Assembly: GCA_946891915.1 (NCBI GenBank)
Contig: CAMPNN010000018.1
Location: 1 to 20,077 of the forward strand
Length of the DNA: 20,077 bases
Source: an uncultured Bifidobacteriaceae bacterium
Lineage (GTDB): Bacteria > Actinomycetota > Actinomycetes > Actinomycetales > Bifidobacteriaceae
Reading direction: 5' to 3'
How positions within the stretch are numbered: the stretch's first letter is position 1; every line of letters begins with the position of its first letter. This document shows, in pieces, positions 1-6,849 of the stretch. The position numbers and the translations under genes are program-made. Below the pieces are notes generated by a model. That model did no database searches and was not told the origin of the DNA. It worked only from the letters and a program-made list of their open reading frames with translations.

Positions 1-160
1 GAGGTTTCGTTTTTTCCTTTACGCTCGTGTAAAGTAATTGTCGTTTTTTGGCGAGATTTCGTTATTTCCTTTACGCTCGTGTAAAGTAATTGTCGTTTTT
101 TGGCGAGATTTCGTTATTTCCTTTACAACGCTGTAAAGGAAAAATCGCTTTTTGTTTTTT
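1..160. repeat. 52-bp tandem repeat, about three copies
   Basis: Unit 1 (3-54) and unit 2 (55-106) differ at only two positions, and 39 bases in a row are identical (16-54 against 68-106). Unit 3 starts at 107, matches for 20 bases (107-126) and then diverges. Every unit has a small inverted repeat, CTTTAC/GTAAAG. In unit 3 the loop side has changed but the stem is longer and perfect: TTTCCTTTACA (117-127), loop ACGC, TGTAAAGGAAA (132-142). The 52-bp period is not a multiple of three, so no reading frame is kept through the array. The sequences between the stems repeat as well, so it is not a CRISPR array. It lies downstream of the Zur-like gene and continues into a second repeat family at 161. 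Confidence 0.85.
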
Positions 161-298
161 GGAACATTTTCCGGAGAATTTCCGGCGTTTGTAGCTGTTT
201 TGACGCTAATGTGGAACATTTTCCGGAGTTTTTTCTCCGGAAAATGTAGTTGTTTTGGCCATTTTATGGCACATTTTCCGGAAAATTCCCGGCAGAGA
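161..298. repeat. Second 52-55 bp repeat family with ATTTTCCGGA core
   Basis: Units begin at 161, 213 and 268. Each opens with GGAACATTTTCCGGA or a close variant, giving spacings of 52 and 55 bp. The trailing part GTAGYTGTTTTG is repeated at 191 and 246. The unit at 268 contains the perfect 14-bp palindrome ATTTTCCGGAAAAT (273-286). The spacing is about the same as in the neighbouring 1-160 array although the sequence differs. No coding potential is apparent. Confidence 0.75.
216..247. terminator. Strong hairpin downstream of the zur-like gene
   Basis: ACATTTTCCGGAG (216-228) and CTCCGGAAAATGT (235-247) form a perfect 13-bp stem with a 6-base loop. It lies 52-83 bases past the stop codon of the minus-strand Zur-like gene and could end the purE-purK-zur transcript. 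Neither side has a clean T-tract, so it is not a textbook intrinsic terminator. It could also be a by-product of the local repeat family. Confidence 0.4.
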
Positions 299-703
299 TT
301 ACTTATCTTCTTCGCGGCAGTTTTCGCATAAGCCGAATACTTCCAACGTGTGATCAACAACTGTGTATCCGTGCGCTTGCGCAACCTTATGAATCCAACC
401 TTCGTCGTCAGGCGGCTCAATATCAACAGTTTTTCCGCAACGTTCGCAAACTAAATGATGGTGATGCGTATTCTCGTCGCAAATGCGGAATAACTGTTGA
501 CCATTAAAACGTACTGTGTCTACTTCGCCGCTTTGAGTAAGCGAATTAAGCTGACGATACACTGTAGCCAAGCCAATAATCTCGCCATCTTTTGCCAAAA
601 GCCTGTGTAAATCTTGCGCTGAAACAAAATTACGAGACTCACGCAAATATGCGAGTACTATTTCTTTTTGCCTAGTATGTCTACGTACAGGTTCGCCAGC
701 CAT
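299..703 (-). CDS. zur: Fur-family metal-dependent repressor, probably zinc-responsive Zur
   Basis: A 134-residue Fur-family protein, normal length. The N-terminal winged helix (about 1-80) contains a recognition-helix region ending in ATVYRQLNSL. The C-terminal part has two CxxC pairs, Cys86/Cys89 (VCERC) and Cys126/Cys129 (LCENC), expected to hold structural zinc. Asp62, Cys75 and His80/His82 lie where the regulatory zinc site of mycobacterial Zur (FurB) is found, with numbering shifted by at most one (from memory). This favours Zur over an iron-sensing Fur, although Zur versus Fur cannot be settled from sequence alone. The ATG at 703 has AAAGGA six bases upstream. Only 18 bp separate it from the purK stop, so it is probably transcribed with purEK. 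No obvious Zur operator was recognised in the window. Confidence 0.85.
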   Translation of the reverse strand: MAGEPVRRHTRQKEIVLAYLRESRNFVSAQDLHRLLAKDGEIIGLATVYRQLNSLTQSGEVDTVRFNGQQLFRICDENTHHHHLVCERCGKTVDIEPPDDEGWIHKVAQAHGYTVVDHTLEVFGLCENCREEDK

Positions 704-721
704 TTCGCATCCTTTCGTTAT

Positions 722-1894
722 TTAATCCAGCTCGTCATCCCAGCAGCCGGTTGCATCTAATGCGGCAGCTGCTTCAACAGGGTCATCGCATAAAACAGTA
801 ATATGACCCATTTTGCGATTCTTACGAACTTCAGCCTTGCCATAATCGTGCACATGCCATTCCGGATGCTCTAAAATAAGCGAACGCGTAGGAGCCACAT
901 GTTGGCCAAGCACATTCACCATAACAGCAGGGGAAAGCAGCTTTGGTTTTTTCAACGGCCATCCCACAATGCCGCGAATATGCGCTTCGAACTGATCCAT
1001 ATCGCACGCTTCAATCGTGTAATGGCCAGAATTGTGAGGGCGAGGCGCAAGCTCGTTTACAACTACGCGATTATCTTTAGTAATAAAAAGCTCAATTCCT
1101 AAAGTGCCTGCAAGTTCGAAACCTTTTGCTAATCGTAGCGCAAGCTCATGAGCTGCATTCTCAACTTCAGGATTAACAACAGCCGGAGCCAAAGTCATGT
1201 GCAAAATACTATTGTGATGCACATTTTTTACCAGCGGGTAAGTCACAAAATCTTTACCGTTTCCGGAAACAAGGATTGAAGCTTCGAAAGCAAAGTCAAC
1301 AAAACCTTCAAGAATAGAAGGAGGGAATTTTCCGCCGCGATCTGCTCGGTGGTGAATATTGGCAACGTCTTCTTCCGTGCGCAACACGTCTTGTCCGTGG
1401 CCGTCATAGCCGCCTCTGCGAGTTTTCAAAATAGCAGGCAACCCAATTTCGTCAATTGCAGCGTCTAAATCGTCAAGATTATTAACTTCACACCATTTAG
1501 CGGTTTCTATTCCATGACTATTAATAAACGTTTTTTCACTGACACGATCTTGCGTAACTCGCAACAAGTCTGTGCCTTGAGGAATAGCAGTAAGATGACG
1601 AACTTTATCGAGTGCGTCTGCGTTTACGTTTTCAAATTCGTATGTTAAAACGTCGCAACGTTCTGCAAGCTCGCGTAAGCCTTCAGGATCGTCGTAGTTT
1701 GCTTCAACCTGTAAGTCTGCTACTTGGAACACAGGGCAGTCAAGAGTCGGGTCAAGAACGCCAATTCTAAAGCCCATATGACGTGCTGCAATAGCCATCA
1801 TGCGCCCAAGCTGACCGCCGCCAATAATTCCAATAGTTGCGCCCGGCATTAAGCGTTCCACAGCGCCATTAGTGACTTCAGATAAGGTTGGCAT
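722..1894 (-). CDS. purK: N5-carboxyaminoimidazole ribonucleotide synthase, PurK
   Basis: PurK makes N5-CAIR from AIR, bicarbonate and ATP in the cytoplasm, the first half of the two-step carboxylation of AIR. The product is 390 residues, normal for the family. [11 protein letters not shown] near residues 22-32 is the N-terminal nucleotide-binding turn. [12 protein letters not shown] marks the ATP-grasp glycine-rich loop, and [14 protein letters not shown] is the usual C-terminal PurK signature. An in-frame reading extends upstream to 1939, but the ATG at 1894 has GAGG six bases before it and gives the expected N-terminus. This start lies inside purE and overlaps its end by 17 bp, so translation of the two is probably coupled. 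The product feeds directly into PurE. Confidence 0.95.
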   Translation of the reverse strand: MPTLSEVTNGAVERLMPGATIGIIGGGQLGRMMAIAARHMGFRIGVLDPTLDCPVFQVADLQVEANYDDPEGLRELAERCDVLTYEFENVNADALDKVRHLTAIPQGTDLLRVTQDRVSEKTFINSHGIETAKWCEVNNLDDLDAAIDEIGLPAILKTRRGGYDGHGQDVLRTEEDVANIHHRADRGGKFPPSILEGFVDFAFEASILVSGNGKDFVTYPLVKNVHHNSILHMTLAPAVVNPEVENAAHELALRLAKGFELAGTLGIELFITKDNRVVVNELAPRPHNSGHYTIEACDMDQFEAHIRGIVGWPLKKPKLLSPAVMVNVLGQHVAPTRSLILEHPEWHVHDYGKAEVRKNRKMGHITVLCDDPVEAAAALDATGCWDDELD

Positions 1895-2375
1895 TGGATT
1901 CCTCAACTTTCGCTTTAAGTTCTTCGCGATATTCTGCAAGTTCGTTTGCTAGACGCTCGTCGGTTGTGCTTAGAATACTCACAGCAAGCAATCCTGCGTT
2001 AGTTGCGCCAGAATTTCCAACGGCTGTTGTTGCAACAGGAATTCCTCCTGGCATTTGCACAATAGAAAGCAGTGAATCCCATCCGGATAACGCATGAGAG
2101 CGCACAGGAACACCAATAACAGGAAGTGTTGTTTGCGCTGCAATCATGCCTGGAAGGTGAGCTGCTCCACCGGCTCCGGCGATAATAATATGGAATCCCT
2201 CTTTTCGAGCATTGTGCGCAAAATCAGCCATAAGTTCTGGCGTGCGATGTGCAGAAATAACTCGTTTCATGTAAGGAACTTGGAATTTATCTAGGATTTC
2301 ACAAGCATGACGCATGGTCTCCCAATCACTTGAGGATCCCATTACGACAGCGACGGTTGGCTTTAATTCTGACAC
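1878..2375 (-). CDS. purE: N5-CAIR mutase, PurE (class I)
   Basis: PurE moves the carboxyl group of N5-CAIR to carbon 4, forming CAIR for PurC. At 165 residues it is typical of class I PurE, which works with PurK, and purK is next in the operon. Visible motifs are MGSSSDW (12-18), SAHRTPE with the conserved His43, and [11 protein letters not shown] (67-77), which line the nucleotide site of the octamer. The start is GTG at 2375, preceded by GGGAGG with a six-base spacer, the clearest ribosome binding site in this part of the window. The 96 bp upstream to the mprF-like stop holds a 15-bp palindrome (2438-2452) that may be regulatory. Confidence 0.96.
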   Translation of the reverse strand: MSELKPTVAVVMGSSSDWETMRHACEILDKFQVPYMKRVISAHRTPELMADFAHNARKEGFHIIIAGAGGAAHLPGMIAAQTTLPVIGVPVRSHALSGWDSLLSIVQMPGGIPVATTAVGNSGATNAGLLAVSILSTTDERLANELAEYREELKAKVEESNANLI

Positions 2376-2437
2376 GATGAACCTCCCTGACGTGCACTTG
2401 TTACTTTACGCAACACTAGGGAGAACTCGCCGAAGTC

Positions 2438-2452
2438 TTAAGTTAAACTTAA
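2438..2452. promoter_or_regulatory. 15-bp palindrome upstream of purE
   Basis: TTAAGTT and AACTTAA flank one central base, giving a perfect 7+1+7 inverted repeat 63 bp upstream of the purE start codon. It is a candidate operator for purEK-zur. It is adjacent to a short stem, GTTAG-GAAA-CTAAC on the minus strand (2463-2476), that begins at the stop codon of the mprF-like gene. No convincing -35/-10 pair was found here, so whether purE has its own promoter is open. Confidence 0.3.
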
Positions 2453-2471
2453 CAAAATATTTGTTAGTTTC

Positions 2472-5159
2472 CTAACTTTTTTGTCTTAACGATTTTGCCA
2501 TTTCCAAAATTTGTTTAGGGCTAGCTTCCGGCAGATATGCGTGAGTTACAGCCAAAGATATTTGCGCAAGTTTTGCAGAATCCAAATAGCATACGTAAAC
2601 TGAGCTTGCTTCCGGCTGGAACTTCTTTTTGAAGAAATAAAGAGATTTGAATCCGTAGGCAGGTTCCAAAATATCGGACATCATTGCGAGAGCATGATTA
2701 ATTACATTGGAAGATTGCTGCGAATTTTCGTTTAAGGAATTTTCGTTTAGGGAATTTTCGTTTAAGGCTTTTTCGACTAATGGATTTTCGTCAATACCAG
2801 CTAAAGGAGCTGCGGAAAGGCTCATAAATTCCACAGCTGATTCTGGATGCTCCAAGCCTTCATCTCTTAAGCGTTCAGCCATGCGTGCAATAAGTAGTTC
2901 CATAATTCCGTTTGGACTATCTGTGCGGTGGCGCATGAAATCAAGTGTCCAACCAATAACACGATGGTTCCTATACGTAGGCATCCAGCTTGTTACGCCC
3001 AGAACTTTACCATTTTCGTCAACAGCGTAAAGGATTTTTACTCGCTTATCTATAAGCTCGTCAAGTCCGCCTAATGTGAACTTCATTTCCGGAAGAGCTT
3101 TAAGCTCAGCCCACTCTTCGGAAATTTCAACAATCTGCTGCTGAACATCCCATGGCGCTTCTTTATAAGTTGTTAAAACGTCACTAATGCCATCTCGTTT
3201 TGCTTTATTAATGGCTGTGCGAATGTCCTGCCATTTTTTTCCGCGAGTTTGCCAAGTGCTTGGATCTACGAGCATATCTGTGCCGACTTTAATAGCTGTA
3301 AAACCAAGCTTTTCTAGTTCTTGACGCATTTGATCGTGAACTGCGTAAAATGCTGGAGACCACGAGTTTTGGCTGCAAACTTGTATGAAGTTTTTTAAGT
3401 CCTGCCTGTACTCTTTAGAATCTCCGAATGGTTCTGTAAGAGTCAGTGCTATTCCGTAGCTTTGCCTGTAAGCTATTGCAGAACGTCCGCTTTGAGAGAA
3501 CCAGTAATGATTACCTGGCCAAGTGGTCATAAAGCTCATTGTGTTTCCGCCAATTTCCACAAGTTCGCTTGCTTTTTTCCTGTCGTTTTCACTTGTGGAA
3601 ATACTGCTGCGGAACCAAGTGAAGCATACTGCGAATAATACTATCCAAAGAACTAAGCCAATGTTTTGTGCAAGAAAAGTAGCTAATGGCGTTTCTGTGC
3701 GAAGCATTGCGTTGGAGCGATTGCCAAATCCCATAGGCATCCAACGGCCAGGCAAGTCACGCAGCAAATGATTAATATCTGCCACAGGCTTAAAGTTGTC
3801 CGCAATCATAAGACCAAAAGTAATGTACGCTGTAGCAGTAATCCAAAGTGTGAGAATAATTACCGACAATCCCACTAGCACTTGCATTCGGCTTGTGTGA
3901 ATAGAAAAATGTTTCAAATTAATCGCAAGAAAAATAGTCATTAGTAATGGGGGAAGAGCAGTAAGAATAAAAGCTACAGCAACAGCGTTGTGCTGATGTA
4001 TTGAAATATGTTGTTTTGTGGCGATTAATGGAAGAATTGCAAAATACATTCCCGCATAAAGTACAGTAATTGCGTTAATAGTCATGGAAGTCCATGCTGC
4101 AAGTCGGCGACCTCGCAACATTCCCCACGCAATAACAAGCATAGTAACAATTGGCAGAAGAATGCGAATCCACACGCCTCCAATGGCTGCGTGGTGCAAT
4201 CCAGCATGAAGCAAGCAACTATTTGTACTGTAGTTAGTTATGCAGCTTGTAACCCACGGTTTTGAGCCCATTTGAGGAGACATAAACAGGCCGAGAGTAG
4301 TGAGAATTCCAGCGTGAGATCGTGAAGACAACGCCAAAAGTGGTCCCAATGCAATAATGCTTTGTGCTACTGCAAAAAGTCTGCGTATTTCGTAGTCTGT
4401 GCCTTCCCACCAGTTTACGCCATGCTTTATGCCTTTTGATTTGCGCATAACATTGCCAATAATATGACCAGTAAGAGCTGCAATAATAGTGCAATAATCT
4501 CCAGGATTTCCACTATAAAGCATCATTGCAGACGTGATTGTGTAACCTATAACAAGCAGTCGCCTGTGCCACAAAATTGATTCGTAAGCTGCTGAAGCCA
4601 TAAAAGCGCCGATAAAAAGCGTAAATGGAGAAAGTCTAATAGGAATTTTGGTAATCCAATGCATATTTTGAATAATTATGGAAAGATTACCAATAATTGT
4701 GAGACCAATAATCATGCCAATAGCAGTTGTTGTTAATGAGATTACAAAAATGCGAATACGACTTATGCGAGTTTCAGCTAAGCCAATTAGCACGATGGCA
4801 AGAATACTGTTTACTAGTAAAGATGGCATGCTGTTTACGAAGAACAGCGAGTGGCATAGTTTTATAAGCAGGTTATACACGTTGCCATGACCAAAGAAGA
4901 AACTTGGGCCTTTGTGTGGACTATGCCTCATAAAAAGTTGAGCAAGGGTAGCGTTAGTGCCGTAAGCGTATACGTGCATTATGGTTATGGTAAGCCAATG
5001 TATGCAGTTTATAACAATAAAAACGCAGGTTATTGTGAGTGCAAAAACTCTCTGTTGCATCCACGTTATGAAATCCTGCATTAAAACTTTTGCATGGCGA
5101 ACAGACGACATTTTAGAATCGTTCTGTTTGTAGTGTTTATTGAAAAAAGACAATGCCAT
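2472..5159 (-). CDS. MprF-like aminoacyl-phosphatidylglycerol synthase (multi-pass membrane protein with C-terminal DUF2156 domain)
   Basis: Proteins of this family transfer an amino acid from aminoacyl-tRNA to phosphatidylglycerol or a related lipid and often flip it, lowering the negative surface charge. The 895-residue product has about 515 residues of hydrophobic helices followed by a soluble domain. That domain shows the family pattern: GGNTMSFMTTWPGNHYWFS (537-555), FYAVHD, a basic GKKWQDIRTAINKAKRDG stretch (640-657), WTLDFMRH, EFMSLSAAPLAG (777-788) and PAYGFKSLYFFKKKFQPE near 833-850. A tandem LNENS repeat (799-813) is inserted before the last motif. The ATG at 5159 is one base beyond the stop codon of the esterase gene, with no good ribosome binding site of its own, so translational coupling is likely. 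Which amino acid and lipid it uses cannot be read from the sequence. Lysine is the common default but should not be assumed. Confidence 0.85.
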   Translation of the reverse strand: MALSFFNKHYKQNDSKMSSVRHAKVLMQDFITWMQQRVFALTITCVFIVINCIHWLTITIMHVYAYGTNATLAQLFMRHSPHKGPSFFFGHGNVYNLLIKLCHSLFFVNSMPSLLVNSILAIVLIGLAETRISRIRIFVISLTTTAIGMIIGLTIIGNLSIIIQNMHWITKIPIRLSPFTLFIGAFMASAAYESILWHRRLLVIGYTITSAMMLYSGNPGDYCTIIAALTGHIIGNVMRKSKGIKHGVNWWEGTDYEIRRLFAVAQSIIALGPLLALSSRSHAGILTTLGLFMSPQMGSKPWVTSCITNYSTNSCLLHAGLHHAAIGGVWIRILLPIVTMLVIAWGMLRGRRLAAWTSMTINAITVLYAGMYFAILPLIATKQHISIHQHNAVAVAFILTALPPLLMTIFLAINLKHFSIHTSRMQVLVGLSVIILTLWITATAYITFGLMIADNFKPVADINHLLRDLPGRWMPMGFGNRSNAMLRTETPLATFLAQNIGLVLWIVLFAVCFTWFRSSISTSENDRKKASELVEIGGNTMSFMTTWPGNHYWFSQSGRSAIAYRQSYGIALTLTEPFGDSKEYRQDLKNFIQVCSQNSWSPAFYAVHDQMRQELEKLGFTAIKVGTDMLVDPSTWQTRGKKWQDIRTAINKAKRDGISDVLTTYKEAPWDVQQQIVEISEEWAELKALPEMKFTLGGLDELIDKRVKILYAVDENGKVLGVTSWMPTYRNHRVIGWTLDFMRHRTDSPNGIMELLIARMAERLRDEGLEHPESAVEFMSLSAAPLAGIDENPLVEKALNENSLNENSLNENSQQSSNVINHALAMMSDILEPAYGFKSLYFFKKKFQPEASSVYVCYLDSAKLAQISLAVTHAYLPEASPKQILEMAKSLRQKS
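2722..2766. repeat. Three in-frame 15-bp repeats in the mprF-like gene
   Basis: GAATTTTCGTTTAAG is repeated at 2722, 2737 and 2752 with one changed base in the middle copy. A decayed fourth copy may follow at 2767-2781. On the coding strand each unit encodes LNENS. The length is a multiple of three, so copy-number changes would alter the protein without a frameshift. Confidence 0.9.
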
Positions 5160-5160
5160 A

Positions 5161-6540
5161 TTAGTCTCGATTTACTCGCTGATTAACAAGAATTTTTACG
5201 TTTTGATAACTTTGCAAACTTGGCGTTGTGGTTGAAATGCCCGTCTTTTTGCAGAATAAGTCAATAACTACTTTCAATCCTGCTTGCACTGTGTGCCAGT
5301 CGTGGCCATATCCTTGAGCTAGCATGGTAAGAACGTTCATTCCGGCTTTGTGAGCATTAATTGCAATAGTTGCTTGATTTACTTGCGATTTAGGATCCCA
5401 CGTGCCTGCGATAGCGTAGTAATCCTGCTTTAGTGGTGAGTTTTTTCGCATAATTGCGCTTGGAACATGACGTTCGTATGCTGCTGAATTTCCGCCAAAA
5501 TAGCGTTTAATTGTTTCTTGGCGATTCACATATGTTGGCTCCAATTCGCCGCCAGCAGAATACATGCTGCTAAAAATATTCGGGTGAGATGGAACCAGTT
5601 GTGTAGCGCAAGTGCCTCCTTGTGAAAATCCTCCCATCATCCACATGCTAGGATCCTTACTGGCTGGCAAATGTTTCTTAATCCAACGCGGAACATCCAC
5701 TGTTAAATAAGTTTCTGCTTTTCCGTACACGTGCGTGTCTGCGCACAGTGAATTATGTGTTGCTGCACCATTTTGATCAGGAGAAACAACTATTGGAGCA
5801 AGACCATTATGATATTTTGCGTATTCGTCTAACGTGTTTGCAATATCGCTTGCAGCAAAAAAGTGGTTAGGGCTTCCTGGCTGACCGGAAAGCATTACCA
5901 TAACTGGTAGTTTTGGTGGATTTTTTACGAGTGCTGCTGGCGGCAAATACACGTTTGCTATTCGTGCATGAAAATTCGAGTACGTGTTTGGAATGTATGC
6001 TGAGCGTAGAATGCCTTTATTTGGTATTTTTGGCAGCTTATTGTGCATGCCAAGTTCATTCCATTCCTTAATACTCGCAGTAGCAGAGTTTTGCTTATTA
6101 ACTTCAAGTTTTGGAAAGTTTCCCATTCCAAAAATAGAACCTAAAGTTGTGTATTCACCATAAACCATGTCAACGCGAAGTGAGGTGCTTAAAAGAGTTA
6201 AAATAATAGATATTATTGCAATTAATCTTTTTATGCCTTTAGAAAGAACTACTGCTGCTACTGCGAAGCCAATAAGACCAAAACCGCATGCTACAGAAAT
6301 AATAACAAGCCAACCAAGGCTTACTCCGAACACAAGAAACACGTCGGAAACCAGCCAAGCGATTGCGCCGCCTACAAAAAATGATATAGTCGCAACACCA
6401 ATTTGTATAAGTAAATGCAACAAATGTTTACCTGGTTTGGATCGTATAACAAACAGCAGTATTAAAGCGATTCCAGTTATGCTAAACAAGCCTGTAGGTA
6501 GCCATCCTTCCAAAAGACTTATTTTTTCTAATTGCATCAT
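5161..6540 (-). CDS. Membrane-anchored alpha/beta-hydrolase (esterase D/antigen 85-like fold)
   Basis: A 459-residue protein in two parts. Residues 1-125 hold four to five hydrophobic segments that should anchor it in the membrane. From about residue 150 there is an alpha/beta-hydrolase domain of the putative-esterase type, probably outside the cell. The nucleophile elbow is GGFSQGG with Ser306. GTWD (Asp382) and GYGHDW (His413) are the best candidates for the rest of the triad. Two ATG codons are in tandem at 6540; AGGA seven bases upstream suits the first. It sits one base before the mprF-like gene. Hydrolases that remove amino acids from aminoacylated lipids are known beside such synthases in Enterococcus and Corynebacterium, so aminoacyl-lipid hydrolysis is a plausible role. 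This is inference from context; other acyl or ester substrates are possible. Confidence 0.8.
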   Translation of the reverse strand: MMQLEKISLLEGWLPTGLFSITGIALILLFVIRSKPGKHLLHLLIQIGVATISFFVGGAIAWLVSDVFLVFGVSLGWLVIISVACGFGLIGFAVAAVVLSKGIKRLIAIISIILTLLSTSLRVDMVYGEYTTLGSIFGMGNFPKLEVNKQNSATASIKEWNELGMHNKLPKIPNKGILRSAYIPNTYSNFHARIANVYLPPAALVKNPPKLPVMVMLSGQPGSPNHFFAASDIANTLDEYAKYHNGLAPIVVSPDQNGAATHNSLCADTHVYGKAETYLTVDVPRWIKKHLPASKDPSMWMMGGFSQGGTCATQLVPSHPNIFSSMYSAGGELEPTYVNRQETIKRYFGGNSAAYERHVPSAIMRKNSPLKQDYYAIAGTWDPKSQVNQATIAINAHKAGMNVLTMLAQGYGHDWHTVQAGLKVVIDLFCKKTGISTTTPSLQSYQNVKILVNQRVNRD

Positions 6541-6767
6541 GCAGGAATCCTACACTTTCTTAATCAAAAAAACTTGTATAAATTTTAAGTGAACGATACG
6601 CACAAAAATTCTTTCAAAATATAGTAATGTGCGCATCTTAATTCTTAAGAAAAAGTTCACTTTTATTTTTACTATTCGTACTGTTTTATCCTAAATGCCG
6701 AAACACATATTGTAATCCATCTTGGGTATGAAATAGTAAGCATGTCGAATGATTTATTAAAAATTGC
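6541..6767. other. Intergenic region upstream of the esterase-mprF pair
   Basis: This 227-bp A+T-rich stretch must hold the promoter for the esterase-mprF pair, because a terminator lies on its far side. I could not pick a convincing -35/-10 pair. The only local structure noted is AAGTGAAC (6588-6595) with its inverse GTTCACTT (6655-6662). No small gene or RNA gene was recognised. Confidence 0.45.
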
Positions 6768-6803
6768 GTGGTGCAAGAGTCAATATAAAAACTTTTGCAC
6801 CAC
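6755..6803 (-). terminator. Intrinsic terminator of the LtaS-like gene
   Basis: Read on the minus strand, GTGGTGCAAAAG (6803-6792) and CTCTTGCACCAC (6779-6768) form a 12-bp stem with one mismatch and a 12-base loop. A TTTTT run (6764-6760) follows within four bases. It begins 46 bases past the stop codon of the LtaS-like gene, so that gene appears to end transcription here and the esterase-mprF pair to need its own promoter. Confidence 0.8.
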
Positions 6804-6849
6804 GATACACGCGTCATTTACTAAAACATGCGCTTTAGTGTACAGCTGT

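Noticed and set aside
1..298. CRISPR array
   Set aside because: The whole 52-55 bp unit repeats, with no unique spacers between short identical repeats, and no cas genes are near.
19..426. 135-residue minus-strand reading frame over the repeats and the end of the zur-like gene
   Set aside because: It overlaps the well-supported Fur-family gene in another frame, and the 52-bp repeat period does not preserve its frame.
1895..1939. Longer N-terminus for PurK
   Set aside because: The extra 15 residues are unlike the family, and the ATG at 1894 has a strong ribosome binding site.
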